The position numbers were made by a program, and so were the translations under genes. From Acidobacteriota bacterium (GTDB lineage Bacteria > Acidobacteriota > Terriglobia > Bryobacterales > Bryobacteraceae), in contig JAPKYZ010000026.1 of the NCBI GenBank assembly GCA_026394055.1, forward strand, positions 62,001-126,000: a stretch of DNA of 64,000 nucleotides, written 5' to 3'. Shown here piece by piece: positions 24,667 to 33,673 of this stretch. Position 1 is the stretch's first letter. The number at the start of each line of letters is the position of its first letter. The notes below the pieces were generated by a model, which saw only the letters and a list, made by a program, of their open reading frames with translations, made no database searches and was not told where the DNA came from.

Positions 24667-25719
24667 ATGGACACCAACACTCTACAAACGCTGTGGTTCT
24701 GTCTGGTCGCCGTCATGCTGACCTTCTATGTGATCCTCGATGGCTTCGATATTGGCGCGGGCATTGTGAGTCTGCTGATCGGCAAGAATCAGCAGGGCCG
24801 CGCGCTGGTGCTGAAATCGATCGGCCCGTTCTGGGACGGTAACGAAGTGTGGCTGCTGGCCGGGGGCGGCTGCCTCTACTTCGCGTTTCCCACGCTCTAC
24901 GCCTCCAGCTTCCAGGGCTTCTATCTGCCGCTGATGATGGTGCTGTGGCTGCTGATGCTGCGCGGCATCTCGATTGAGCTGCGCAATCACATCGAAAGCG
25001 ACCTGTGGCGCCCCTTGTGGGACAAGGTGTTTGGCTTCGCGAGCGCGTTGCTGGCAATCTTTTACGGCGCCGCTCTCGGCAACGTCGTGCGCGGAGTACC
25101 GCTCGATGGGCAGGCCGAGTTCTTCCTCCCGCTCTGGACCAACTGGCAGCCCGGCACCGACCCCGGCGTTCTGGACTGGTACACCGTGCTGGTGGGTCTG
25201 CTGGCCTTCGCCACGCTGACCATGCACGGAGCGCTTTGGGTGAAGCTGAAGACCGAAGGCCCACTCGCCGCCGACAGCCGCGCGCTGGCTCGCTTGGCGG
25301 CCGCAGTGGTGCTGTTGCTAACAGGTGTGGTGACGGCGGCCAGCTTTTCCTTGCAGCCGCAGATCGTGAAGAGCTTCACCGCTCAACCGGCGGGCCTGAT
25401 CTTCCCCGCCCTGGCGGTGGCGGGTCTGGCGATCATCTTTTTGAAGCAAGGCGACGTCACGCAGTTCCTGGCCAGTTGCGTCTTCATCCTGGGCATGATG
25501 ACCTCCGCCGCCTTTGGCCTGTTCCCCTATGTACTGCCCTCATCCACGCAACCCACGCTCGGCCTGACCATCCAGAACACCGCCGCCGCCAACTACGGCT
25601 TAGGCGCCGGCCTCTGGTGGTGGATCCCGGGCATGCTGTTGGCGGGTACCTACACTTGGTTCCTCTACCGCCGCTTTGCGGGCAAAGTACAGCTGGACAG
25701 TGCTCAGCCCCATGGGTGA
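24667..25719 (+). CDS. cydB: cytochrome bd ubiquinol oxidase subunit II
   Basis: The 350-residue partner of CydA, with about eight membrane helices. The N-terminal family signature VILDGFDIGAGIVSLLIG and the following GPFWDGNEVWLLAGGG are fully conserved. The start ATG is 2 bp after the cydA stop. No cydX-like small gene was recognised downstream; the next feature is a palindromic repeat shared with the convergent formimidoyltransferase gene. Confidence 0.96.
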   Translation: MDTNTLQTLWFCLVAVMLTFYVILDGFDIGAGIVSLLIGKNQQGRALVLKSIGPFWDGNEVWLLAGGGCLYFAFPTLYASSFQGFYLPLMMVLWLLMLRGISIELRNHIESDLWRPLWDKVFGFASALLAIFYGAALGNVVRGVPLDGQAEFFLPLWTNWQPGTDPGVLDWYTVLVGLLAFATLTMHGALWVKLKTEGPLAADSRALARLAAAVVLLLTGVVTAASFSLQPQIVKSFTAQPAGLIFPALAVAGLAIIFLKQGDVTQFLASCVFILGMMTSAAFGLFPYVLPSSTQPTLGLTIQNTAAANYGLGAGLWWWIPGMLLAGTYTWFLYRRFAGKVQLDSAQPHG

Positions 25720-25775
25720 GCTGGGGGGCTTTGTCCGGGACCGCGCGGAAGCCCCAGGCTCACGCAGGGGGCTGA
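25703..25775. repeat. palindromic dispersed repeat, family A, imperfect
   Basis: The left arm at about 25703-25732 (TCAGCCCCATGGGTGAGCTG...) pairs with 25749-25775 (AAGCCCCAGGCTCACGCAGG...) with a few mismatches. It resembles the exact 31-bp palindrome at 8212-8290. It lies between convergent cydB and ftcD, again a shared 3' junction. Confidence 0.7.
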
Positions 25776-25801
25776 AAGGCGGGCCGAATTGGAGAGATGC
25801 T

Positions 25802-26701
25802 CTAAGGCACGCCTGCGGTGGGCAGACGGTTCTCGAGGATGCGGCTTTCGTCGAACTGCTCCCAGCGAAGGTCGAGGTGGGCCGTCCCTTCCAGGGCCTG
25901 TTGCGGGATCAGGCCGATCAGTTCGCTGCCAGCGATCTCGACACCATGATCGGCCGCTAGCCGCTGTACGGTCGTGAAGACGGTGGCCAGCGGCGTCACT
26001 TCAAAGTCCGTCAGGTTCATCGAGACTTGCACTTGCTGGCGCGCCTCCAGCGGCAGCCCGAGCGCCTTCAAGCACGGCAGGCCGCCTCCGGAGGTGCGGA
26101 TGCGGCGGGCGATCTCTTTGGCCAGGGCCAGATCATTCGAGGCGAGGTTGATGTTGTAGGCGATCAGGAATTTCCGCGCGCCGACGATGGTGGCTCCGGC
26201 GGAGGGGTGGCGGCGGATGGTGCCGACATCGGGCGGATCCGGGCGGGTGGTGAGCGCTTCAAAGCCGCCCCGGCGCACCAGTTCCAGGCGCTGCCGCTCC
26301 GGCGTCAAGGCGGCGGCTTCATAGAAGAAGACTGGGATCTGGTGACGCTGCCAGATCTCGTGGCCGGCCCGGTGGGCGAGCTCGGCACACTCGGCCAGGG
26401 TCACCCCTTCGACGGGGACAAACGGCAGCACATCGCAAGCCCCGACGCGGGGGTGGACGCCGGCATGGGTGCGCAGATCGATCAAGTGGGCCGCTTCGCC
26501 GACGGCGCGGATGCCGGCTTCGAGCACCGGTTCCGGGGCGCCGGCGAAGGTGATGACGCTGCGGTGGTGGTCGACATCGGAGGTCCGGTCCAGCACGGTG
26601 ACGCCAGCGACCGCCGCGATCACATCGGCAAGGCGGCCGACGATGCGCGGGTCCTGCCCTTCAGAAAAGTTGGGGACGGCTTCAATCAGTCGTCGGGCCA
26701 T
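25802..26701 (-). CDS. ftcD: glutamate formimidoyltransferase
   Basis: Transfers the formimino group of formiminoglutamate to tetrahydrofolate, in histidine degradation. A 299-residue transferase domain only, without the cyclodeaminase half. The N-terminal signature is RLIEAVPNFSEGQDP. It is followed by the TSDVDHHRSVITFAG motif, the catalytic His in GVHPRVGACDVLPFVP and EIARRIRTSGGGLPCLKALGLPL. Its 5' end overlaps the HutI-like gene by 16 bp, so the two are coupled. No hutH or hutU is visible nearby. Confidence 0.9.
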   Translation of the reverse strand: MARRLIEAVPNFSEGQDPRIVGRLADVIAAVAGVTVLDRTSDVDHHRSVITFAGAPEPVLEAGIRAVGEAAHLIDLRTHAGVHPRVGACDVLPFVPVEGVTLAECAELAHRAGHEIWQRHQIPVFFYEAAALTPERQRLELVRRGGFEALTTRPDPPDVGTIRRHPSAGATIVGARKFLIAYNINLASNDLALAKEIARRIRTSGGGLPCLKALGLPLEARQQVQVSMNLTDFEVTPLATVFTTVQRLAADHGVEIAGSELIGLIPQQALEGTAHLDLRWEQFDESRILENRLPTAGVP

Positions 26702-27642
26702 TCCACTGCTCCTTGTTGATAGACCAGGCGTCCCCGCTTGATCGCCTTCGACACCAGATTGGCGCCCGCATGGCGGACCAGATCCCGGTAGTCGCGGACA
26801 TCGAGCAGCAGCACGTCGGCCTGCTTACCCACTTCCAGTGACCCCACCAGGCGCGGAATGCCCAGCACGTGGGCGGCATTGATGGTGACGGCGGCCACCG
26901 CCTCCGCCGGGTCCAGTTGAGCGCAAGCCTCGGCCATCACCATCGGCATGCTGAAGACGGCGCGGGCGGATTCGCCAAAGCCGCTGGTGAGCGCAATGGC
27001 CGCGCCCATGTTGATCAGATGGCGCAGATAGGGCGCTTGGGGCCGCAGCAGCGCGGTGGTGGTGGACCCGGCCAGCAGATCCAGTTCATCGCGCGGATCT
27101 TCGCAGTAGCGGGCACTACGAGCCACTGCCTCGCGGACCCGGCCGCTGGTGGTGGGTGGCCGCATTGCCGCACCGACGGCCGCCGCCGCGGCTTCAGCAA
27201 CTGGCGGATCAAGCGCCAGCAGATCCATCAGATTGGCGCTGAGCGGTGCCAGCAGCTTGGTTTCGCGCGCGTCCGCCGCATAGATGCCCGCGGTCAGCGT
27301 GCCATGCCGGATGAAGAAGCGCAGCAGTTCCCGCGCCTCCAGTTCCAGCCGGGTGGGCGTCAGACCGGTGCGGCCGCGGCGGGCGGCGTCGAACAGTTGT
27401 GCGCGGCAATCGACAAAGGCCGGCATGACGACGTGGCCGCTGGCGTCGATCTCGTGCGCCTCCCGCGCCACGGCCAAATTCTCAATCCGGCGCGACGGGC
27501 CCACTTCCCGGATGATGCCTTCGGAGATTAGTAGGGAGCCATCTTCAATGATGGCGAGCTCCGCCATTTCGCTCCCACGGCGGGGCGACGAAGAGCCGCG
27601 CAGCGTGAGCAGCTGGCGGGCTCCGCGAATTAGCAGCGCCAA
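26686..27642 (-). CDS. imidazolonepropionase-like amidohydrolase lacking metal ligands (pseudoenzyme)
   Basis: A 318-residue relative of HutI, which is normally about 400 residues. The framework is clear. An N-terminal beta-sandwich ends in the PAFVD strand. In the place of the metal-binding H-x-H this protein reads CRAQ (residues 79-82). The second-ligand region is missing, because about 60-90 residues are deleted between residues 120 and 200. The Asp region TDFNPG has become TSGFGES (219-225). The C-terminal part, SMPMVMAEACA, NAAHVLGIPRLVGSLEVGKQADVLLLD, is well kept. It is therefore unlikely to hydrolyse imidazolonepropionate. It is coupled to ftcD. Confidence 0.82.
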   Translation of the reverse strand: MALLIRGARQLLTLRGSSSPRRGSEMAELAIIEDGSLLISEGIIREVGPSRRIENLAVAREAHEIDASGHVVMPAFVDCRAQLFDAARRGRTGLTPTRLELEARELLRFFIRHGTLTAGIYAADARETKLLAPLSANLMDLLALDPPVAEAAAAAVGAAMRPPTTSGRVREAVARSARYCEDPRDELDLLAGSTTTALLRPQAPYLRHLINMGAAIALTSGFGESARAVFSMPMVMAEACAQLDPAEAVAAVTINAAHVLGIPRLVGSLEVGKQADVLLLDVRDYRDLVRHAGANLVSKAIKRGRLVYQQGAVEWPDD

Positions 27643-27736
27643 GTTATCGATTCCCCACTTCGGTCCACCACAGCACCCCTTGAGCGTTTTGGCCCAGTGC
27701 TTTTTATTTGCGACCCTCTAACAGCGATCATAGAGC

Positions 27737-28720
27737 ATGCACTGTGCTGTGATCGCGTTGGTGCTGGCGCAATTGCTGCCGCCGGACCAGCGCGCCTTCG
27801 AACAAGCCCGGCGTCTGGCCGACCCCGCCGCGCGCATGGCGGCGCTGGAACAGGTGCTGAAGCAGTATCCGCGCACCGCTGGAGCGGAGCGTATCCGCCG
27901 CACCATCTTGGAGTTAGCGGCGGAACAAGGCGTGCCCGCACTCAGGCAGCGGGCGGCCGAACTGGCGGCGGCGGTGCCGGAGGCCGACAGGCCGCGAATT
28001 AATTTGCTGACCCTTGTGATCGAGGAAAAGCTCGCCCCCGAAGATGCTGCTCTCCGCGCGCAGGTGGACGCCTTGTACCGCGAAGTGTGGCCCAACCCGG
28101 TGAAGGTGACGCCGTTTGAGCGCCCGGTGGGCGGGCACACGGTGTTGCTGGAAGTCTTCACTGGCGCTGGGTGTCCGCCCTGCGTGGCTTCGAGCCTGGC
28201 TGTCGATGCGGCGCTCGAACGCTACCGCCGCAAGGATCTGATTGTGGTGATGTATCACCAGAACATCCCGGTGCCTGATCCCTTGAGCAACGCGGACTCC
28301 GCCGCCCGGTGGCGCGAGGCGGGGGAGCCGGGGATTCCGCTGATGGTGATCGATGGCCAGGCGATGACCACCGGCGGCCCCCGGTCCCGCGCTGTACCGG
28401 CCTGGGAGAGGCTGGAGGCGCGGCTCGCCGAACGCCTGCCGGCTGCTGCGGCACCGGTGGCGAAGGTCTCGATCAAGCGCCGCAAGGGCAAGCTAACAGT
28501 GAGTGCGCCCAAAGACGCGGAGGTGGTGCTGGTGGAGGAACTGGTGCGCTACACAGGCGAGAACGGCATGCGCTTTCACCCCATGGTGGCCCGGGCGCGG
28601 CAACATGGTCCGGCGGCGGCGTTTGAGCTGCCCGTGAAGGCAGCGCCGCACGGCGTGGTGGTCTTCTCCGCCAAGGGCGAGTTTGAGCCGGTCTATCAGC
28701 CGGTGCCCGGGGGCCAATGA
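27737..28720 (+). CDS. thioredoxin-like exported protein with CPPC motif
   Basis: A 327-residue protein. The N-terminal 15 residues are hydrophobic (HCAVIALVLAQLLPP) and may be a signal or anchor. A TPR-like helical segment follows to about residue 130. The thioredoxin-fold part starts at VLLEVFTGAGCPPCVASSLAVDAALERY, with an intact C-P-P-C active site, and is followed by a beta-rich C-terminal domain. It probably acts in extracytoplasmic thiol-disulfide exchange and resembles DUF1223-type secreted proteins. Its stop overlaps the rluB start by 4 bp. Confidence 0.75.
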   Translation: MHCAVIALVLAQLLPPDQRAFEQARRLADPAARMAALEQVLKQYPRTAGAERIRRTILELAAEQGVPALRQRAAELAAAVPEADRPRINLLTLVIEEKLAPEDAALRAQVDALYREVWPNPVKVTPFERPVGGHTVLLEVFTGAGCPPCVASSLAVDAALERYRRKDLIVVMYHQNIPVPDPLSNADSAARWREAGEPGIPLMVIDGQAMTTGGPRSRAVPAWERLEARLAERLPAAAAPVAKVSIKRRKGKLTVSAPKDAEVVLVEELVRYTGENGMRFHPMVARARQHGPAAAFELPVKAAPHGVVVFSAKGEFEPVYQPVPGGQ

Positions 28721-29625
28721 AGCAACCCGTGAAGCAGCCGACAAAGCAGCGCGTACCTCCGCCTCCGGAACGCGACGCCCCGCAGAAGACGCTGGAGCGC
28801 GTGATCTCGAAAGCCGGGCTCGGCTCGCGGACCGAGGCGCGGTCCTGGATTCATGCGGGCCGGGTGGCGGTGAACGGCCGCGTGATTGAAAACCCCGATC
28901 ATTGGGTGACCTTCGATCAGGACCACGTCACCTTCGACGGCCGCCCGTTGACGCGGCAAAAGCGGCTCTATCTACTGCTCTACAAACCCACCGGCTACCT
29001 CACCACCTACAAGGACCCGGAAGGCCGCCCCACCGTCTACGATCTGCTGACCGGCATTGAGCAGTTCATCTCACCCGTCGGACGGCTGGATCAGGATTCA
29101 AGCGGCCTGCTACTGCTGACCAACGACACGCAGTTGGCGGAGCGCCTGACCAACCCGGAGTTTCACGTCGCCAAGACGTATCAGGTGAAATGTCACCCCC
29201 CGGTGAGTGAGGAGTCGGTCGCGGCACTGCGGCAAGGCGTGCTGCTCGACGACGGCCCCACGCGCCCGGCCGAGGTGCGGAGGCTGATGGATAGCGAGAC
29301 GCATTCGTTTCTCGAAATCATCATCACCGAAGGCCGCAACCGGCAAGTGCGGCGGATGGTGGAGGCGGTGGGCAGCCGCGTGGAGAAGCTGGTGCGGACC
29401 CGGATTGGCTCACTCACGATCGGTGACTTGCCGGTGGGCCAGGTCCGGGAACTGTCGCTTGAGGAACTCCGCATGCTAAAACAGGAGTCGAGTGACGGAA
29501 AAGACTCCCAACAAGACGCTGGCCACGCCGACCGCTCAAGCCGTGTCGCCCCAGTCGTTCGAGCGAAGCCTGGACGAGATGGAAGCGGTGGTGCAAGAGC
29601 TGGAAAGCGGCGAGGTCCCGCTTGA
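28717..29625 (+). CDS. rluB: 23S rRNA pseudouridine synthase, RluB/RsuA type
   Basis: A 302-residue enzyme. Residues 1-25 are a basic Pro-rich tail. An S4 RNA-binding domain (LERVISKAGLGSRTEARSWI) covers about 28-85. The catalytic domain has the Asp in SPVGRLDQDSSGLLLLTND and the TEGRNRQVRRM motif. The last 45 residues are low-complexity (Gly, Arg, Ser) and are encoded in the region overlapping the xseB gene, so they may be dispensable. It begins the rluB-xseB-ispA-tlyA-nadK run. Confidence 0.9.
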   Translation: MKQPVKQPTKQRVPPPPERDAPQKTLERVISKAGLGSRTEARSWIHAGRVAVNGRVIENPDHWVTFDQDHVTFDGRPLTRQKRLYLLLYKPTGYLTTYKDPEGRPTVYDLLTGIEQFISPVGRLDQDSSGLLLLTNDTQLAERLTNPEFHVAKTYQVKCHPPVSEESVAALRQGVLLDDGPTRPAEVRRLMDSETHSFLEIIITEGRNRQVRRMVEAVGSRVEKLVRTRIGSLTIGDLPVGQVRELSLEELRMLKQESSDGKDSQQDAGHADRSSRVAPVVRAKPGRDGSGGARAGKRRGPA

Positions 29626-29791
29626 GCGCGCGCTCGAGCTATTTGAAAAAGGCATGCAGCTTTCGCAAATCTGCCGTAAGCAACTGGAAGAAGCGGAGAC
29701 CCGCGTCGAGATGCTGGTCCGCAAAGGCAGCACTGTGACTGCCGAACCGTTCGCCACGCCCAGCGGCGCCACTTCGCCGCGCCAGGGATGA
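29492..29791 (+). CDS. xseB: exodeoxyribonuclease VII small subunit
   Basis: A 99-residue protein whose core, FERSLDEMEAVVQELESGEVPLERALELFEKGMQLSQICRKQLEEAETRVE, fits the family. The GTG start at 29492 has AGGAG five bases upstream. It overlaps rluB by 134 bp in a different frame, so the two genes share the rluB low-complexity tail. The large subunit xseA is not in this window. Confidence 0.86.
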   Translation: MTEKTPNKTLATPTAQAVSPQSFERSLDEMEAVVQELESGEVPLERALELFEKGMQLSQICRKQLEEAETRVEMLVRKGSTVTAEPFATPSGATSPRQG

Positions 29792-30654
29792 AGCGCTTCG
29801 TCCCCCAGGTCGAGGCGGCCCTCGAACGCTGGGTTCCCGTGGAGACGGCCGATCCGGCGACGATCCACAAGGCGATGCGCTACAGCCTGTTTGGCGGTGG
29901 CAAACGCATCCGGCCGGTGCTGGCCATGGAGGCGGCGGCAGCGGTCGCTGATGACGTGGCGGGCATTGCGGACGCGGCCTGTACGCTTGAACTGATCCAC
30001 ACCTATTCGCTGATCCATGATGATCTGCCGGACATGGACAACGATGATTACCGGCGCGGCCGGCTGACGTGCCACAAAGTTTTCGGCGGAGCGATGGCGA
30101 TCCTGGCCGGTGATGCTCTGTGTACGCTGGCGTTTGAGATTCTGGCCAGCTTGCCGCAAGTGAGTGATCAAGTGCGGGCGCGGCTGGTGGTGGAAGTGGC
30201 GCAGGCTGCCGGGACGCGCGGCGGCATGATTGCTGGGCAAGTGCACGACATCGAAGGCGAAGGCCAACCGCCGACGGCCGAGCGCCTGGAGATGATCCAC
30301 CGGGCCAAGACCGGCGCTCTGCTGCGGTGTAGTGTGCGCATCGGGGCGATCTATGCCGGTGCGTCCGAGGCGCAGTTGGCCGCGTTGACCGCCTATGGTG
30401 AGCATGCCGGGCTGGCGTTCCAGATTGTCGACGACATCCTGGATGTGGAGGCTTCGTCGGAGGAGTTGGGCAAGACCGCGGGCAAGGACGCGGCGCAGCA
30501 CAAGATCACGTTTCCGGCGGTCTATGGACTCGATCGGTCCAAGAAGATGGCGGAAGAAGAACGCCTGGCGGCCCGCGAAGCGCTGTCCATTTTTGGCGAA
30601 CGCGGCGGCCCGCTGCGCGACATTGCTGACTTGATCGTTCACCGCAAAGCCTGA
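29788..30654 (+). CDS. ispA: polyprenyl (farnesyl-type) diphosphate synthase
   Basis: A 288-residue prenyltransferase making C15 (or longer) isoprenyl diphosphates for quinones and undecaprenyl carrier. The first Asp-rich motif is HDDLPDMDND at about residues 77-86. The second is FQIVDDILDV, at about residues 210-219. The basic site GGGKRIRP is near the N-terminus. It overlaps xseB by 4 bp, as in many bacteria where xseB, ispA and dxs or tlyA are neighbours. Confidence 0.92.
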   Translation: MKRFVPQVEAALERWVPVETADPATIHKAMRYSLFGGGKRIRPVLAMEAAAAVADDVAGIADAACTLELIHTYSLIHDDLPDMDNDDYRRGRLTCHKVFGGAMAILAGDALCTLAFEILASLPQVSDQVRARLVVEVAQAAGTRGGMIAGQVHDIEGEGQPPTAERLEMIHRAKTGALLRCSVRIGAIYAGASEAQLAALTAYGEHAGLAFQIVDDILDVEASSEELGKTAGKDAAQHKITFPAVYGLDRSKKMAEEERLAAREALSIFGERGGPLRDIADLIVHRKA

Positions 30655-30655
30655 G

Positions 30656-31426
30656 ATGCGCCAGCGGCTGGATGTCCTGATGGTGGGGCGGGGCCTGACG
30701 GCGTCGCGCGAGAAGGCCCAGGCATTGATTCTGGCCGGTTGTGTGATGGTGGATGGCCAGAAGGCCACCAAGCCCGGACACAACTACAGCCCCAGTTGCC
30801 GCGTCGAGCTGCTGGGGCAGATGCCCTATGTCAGCCGTGGTGGCTTTAAGCTGGCGGCGGCGCTGGACCATTGGCGGATTGACCCGTGGGGTCTGGTCTG
30901 CGCCGATGTCGGTGCCTCCACCGGCGGCTTTACTGACTGTCTGCTGCAGCGCGGCGCCGCGAAAGTCTTCTCGATCGACGTCGGGGACACGCAGCTTGAT
31001 TGGAAGCTGCAAACCCATCCCCAAGTGGTGGTGAAGGATCACCTCAACGCCCGCCACCTGACACCCGCCGATCTGGGCGAGCCGGTTTCGTTGATCGTCA
31101 CCGACGTCAGCTTCATCTCCGTCACCCTGATCGCCGCCGCGATGGCGGGCGTGCTGGCAGCGGATGGAGAGATGGTGATCCTGATCAAGCCGCAGTTTGA
31201 AGTGGGCCGGGAGCAGGTGGGCAAAGGGGGCATTGTGCGCGAGCCAGAGCTGCACCAGGCGGCTTGCCAGAAGGTCCGCCAGTTTGTCGAGCAACTCGGC
31301 TTCTTGACAGACCTGATAGACTCCCCCATTCTAGGCGCTGAAGGCAATCGCGAATTCCTGCTGTATGCCCGGCGTCCACCACGGGAAGAGAACGTGGCGC
31401 GAGATGATAAGGCGTTGACCGAATGA
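30656..31426 (+). CDS. tlyA: TlyA-family 16S/23S rRNA 2'-O-methyltransferase
   Basis: A 256-residue TlyA. The N-terminal S4 domain starts MRQRLDVLMVGRGLTASREKAQALI. The methyltransferase core has CADVGASTGGFTDCLLQRGAAKVFSIDVG (FtsJ-like motif I) and LIKPQFEVGREQVGKGG, the Lys-Asp-Lys-Glu region. It methylates ribosomal RNA in characterised members. The start lies 1 bp after ispA, and the stop overlaps nadK by 4 bp. Confidence 0.93.
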   Translation: MRQRLDVLMVGRGLTASREKAQALILAGCVMVDGQKATKPGHNYSPSCRVELLGQMPYVSRGGFKLAAALDHWRIDPWGLVCADVGASTGGFTDCLLQRGAAKVFSIDVGDTQLDWKLQTHPQVVVKDHLNARHLTPADLGEPVSLIVTDVSFISVTLIAAAMAGVLAADGEMVILIKPQFEVGREQVGKGGIVREPELHQAACQKVRQFVEQLGFLTDLIDSPILGAEGNREFLLYARRPPREENVARDDKALTE

Positions 31427-32286
31427 ACAAGACGACGCAGATCGGTATCGTGTCCAAGCCCGGCGTGGCCGCGGCCTACGAATTGGTGCCGCATCTGCTG
31501 GCTTGGCTGGCAGAGCGCGGAATCACGGCCCGGTGCGATGAAGCGACCGCCGCTTACGCCCCCGGCATCACCGCCATCGCTCGGGACGACGTGCCGGATG
31601 GCACGCAGATGGTGATCGTGCTGGGGGGCGACGGGACGCTACTCTCGGCCGCCCGGGCCGTGAAGGGCCGCGAGATCCCGCTGTTCCCCGTCAACCTGGG
31701 TGGCTTGGGCTTCCTCACAGCCATCACGGTGGAGGAGATCTATGTCGAGCTGGCCAAGGCGCTGAATGGCGAACAACGCGTGGGCACGCGGCGCATGCTG
31801 GCCTGCGAGGTGCACCGCGAGGGTCAAGCGATTTCCACTTATCACGCGCTGAACGACGTGGTGATCACCAAAGCGGCGCTGGCCCGGATGATTGATCTCG
31901 AGGCGCGCGTGGACAAGCATTTTGTCTGCCGCTACAAGGCCGACGGATTGATTGTGGCCACGCCCACGGGGTCCACCGCGTATTCGCTATCAGCCGGGGG
32001 ACCCATCATCTTCCCCACCGTGGAGGCACTGGCGCTGACGCCGATCTGCCCCCACATGCTGACCAACCGGCCCGTCATCGTCCCGGCCTCCAGCGAAGTA
32101 AATCTCGCCAATCTGGCCGAAGACAACGATGCCTGGTTGACGATTGATGGTCAAGTCGGCGAACCTCTCAAGAAGGGCGATCACGTGTTGTGCCGCCGTT
32201 CGGACCATGCCGTCCATCTGATTCGACCGCCAAAACTGCTATTCTTTGACGTTTTGCGGGAAAAGCTGAAATGGGGCGAGCGCTAG
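31423..32286 (+). CDS. nadK: NAD kinase
   Basis: A 287-residue enzyme phosphorylating NAD to NADP. The GGDGT motif is in VIVLGGDGTLLSAARA. The NLGGLGFLT and DGLIVATPTGSTAYSLSAGGPI signatures are fully kept. A KKSDH-like region at the end corresponds to LKKGDHVLCRRSD. It ends the rluB-nadK run and precedes the symporter gene by 37 bp. Confidence 0.95.
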   Translation: MNKTTQIGIVSKPGVAAAYELVPHLLAWLAERGITARCDEATAAYAPGITAIARDDVPDGTQMVIVLGGDGTLLSAARAVKGREIPLFPVNLGGLGFLTAITVEEIYVELAKALNGEQRVGTRRMLACEVHREGQAISTYHALNDVVITKAALARMIDLEARVDKHFVCRYKADGLIVATPTGSTAYSLSAGGPIIFPTVEALALTPICPHMLTNRPVIVPASSEVNLANLAEDNDAWLTIDGQVGEPLKKGDHVLCRRSDHAVHLIRPPKLLFFDVLREKLKWGER

Positions 32287-32323
32287 GCCAGTTGGCCGGG
32301 CGGCCCCCGCTCGAGGAGAGTCG

Positions 32324-33556
32324 ATGAAAAAGATTTCTTTGACGACGTGGATCATCATTGCCACCGTCGCCGGCATTGCGATTGGCGCCCTGGCGCCCTC
32401 TTTTGCCGTTCAATTGTCCGTGGTGTCGAACATCTTCATCCGCTTGATCAAATCGATCATTGCGCCGCTGATCTTCGCCTCACTGGTGTACGGCATTGCC
32501 AAATCGGGCAACGTCTCGACGATGGGACGCATTGGCGCCAAATCGATGAGCTACTTCCTGGTGGCGACGTCGCTGGCACTGGTGATCGGCCTGGTGATGG
32601 TGAACGTCTTCCGCCCGGGCGACGGCCTCACCCTGCCCGTCGCGGGCGCGGCGCAGTTGGCCGCCACCAAACTCACCTTCGCCGAAACGATGGAGAAGAT
32701 GTTCCCCAAGAGCATCATCGAAGCGATGTCGACGGGCGACGTACTACAAATCGTGATCTTCAGCGTGCTGTTCGGCATCGCCTGCGTTTCGGTCGGCGAC
32801 AAGGCCAAGCCGGTGGTGGGCTGGTGCGAAGCGGTGATGGAGGTGATGTTTAAGTACACCGAATACGTCATCTACCTGGCCCCATTGGGTGCGGGCGCCG
32901 CCATTGCGGTGACGGTGGGCAAGAACGGCCTGGGCTCACTGGTGGGCCTGGCCAAACTCGTCGGAACGCTTTATCTGGCGCTGATTGTCTTTGTGGTGGT
33001 GGTGCTGGGCGCGGTGATCGTCATCGCCCGCATCCCGATGCGCCGCTTTGTCCAGACCGCCTGGAAGCCCTGGCTGCTGGCCTTCTCCACGGCCTCCAGC
33101 GAAGCGGCCCTGCCGCAGGCGCTGGACCGCATGGAGCGCTTCGGCGTCCCCAAACACATCGTCACCTTCGTGCTGCCGCTGGGCTATAGCTTCAACCTGG
33201 ACGGCTCCACGCTGTATCTCGCGCTGGCCAGCGTGTTTGTCGCCCAAGCCGCCCACATCGAACTGCCGGTCTCGACGCAGATCTTCATGATGCTGACGTT
33301 GATGCTGACCTCGAAAGGCGTGGCCGCGGTGCCCCGCGCCTCGCTGGTGATCCTCACCGGCACCATCGCCACCTTCGGCCTGCCGATGGAAGGCGTGGCG
33401 CTGATCCTCGGTGTCGATGCCTTTATGGACATGGCCCGCACCAGCGTCAACCTGCTGGGCAATTGCTTGGCGGCCGCAGTGGTGGCTCGCTGGGAAGGCG
33501 TGGACTTGCCGACGGGTGATTTTGAAGAAGAACCCGCCGTTGCTGCGCGGGCGTAG
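32324..33556 (+). CDS. dicarboxylate/amino acid:cation symporter (DAACS family)
   Basis: A 410-residue transporter with the DAACS fold. The serine-rich HP1 loop and helix appear as SSEAALPQALDRMERFGVPK, and the NMDGT-like motif as FNLDGSTLYLALASVF. The helix-8 D-x3-R-T-x2-N motif is DMARTSVNLLGN. Substrate is likely a C4-dicarboxylate or glutamate with sodium or proton. The start ATG is preceded by GAGGAG. Confidence 0.92.
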   Translation: MKKISLTTWIIIATVAGIAIGALAPSFAVQLSVVSNIFIRLIKSIIAPLIFASLVYGIAKSGNVSTMGRIGAKSMSYFLVATSLALVIGLVMVNVFRPGDGLTLPVAGAAQLAATKLTFAETMEKMFPKSIIEAMSTGDVLQIVIFSVLFGIACVSVGDKAKPVVGWCEAVMEVMFKYTEYVIYLAPLGAGAAIAVTVGKNGLGSLVGLAKLVGTLYLALIVFVVVVLGAVIVIARIPMRRFVQTAWKPWLLAFSTASSEAALPQALDRMERFGVPKHIVTFVLPLGYSFNLDGSTLYLALASVFVAQAAHIELPVSTQIFMMLTLMLTSKGVAAVPRASLVILTGTIATFGLPMEGVALILGVDAFMDMARTSVNLLGNCLAAAVVARWEGVDLPTGDFEEEPAVAARA

Positions 33557-33673
33557 CCACGATCACTTGCACGGCGGCTTCTCCGGCTACTCACCGGCCG
33601 ATCGCCACGCTGGCTACAATCGTTGCATGGAGACGGATTGTTCTTGACTGGCCTGCGGCGGCTCAATCACAAG

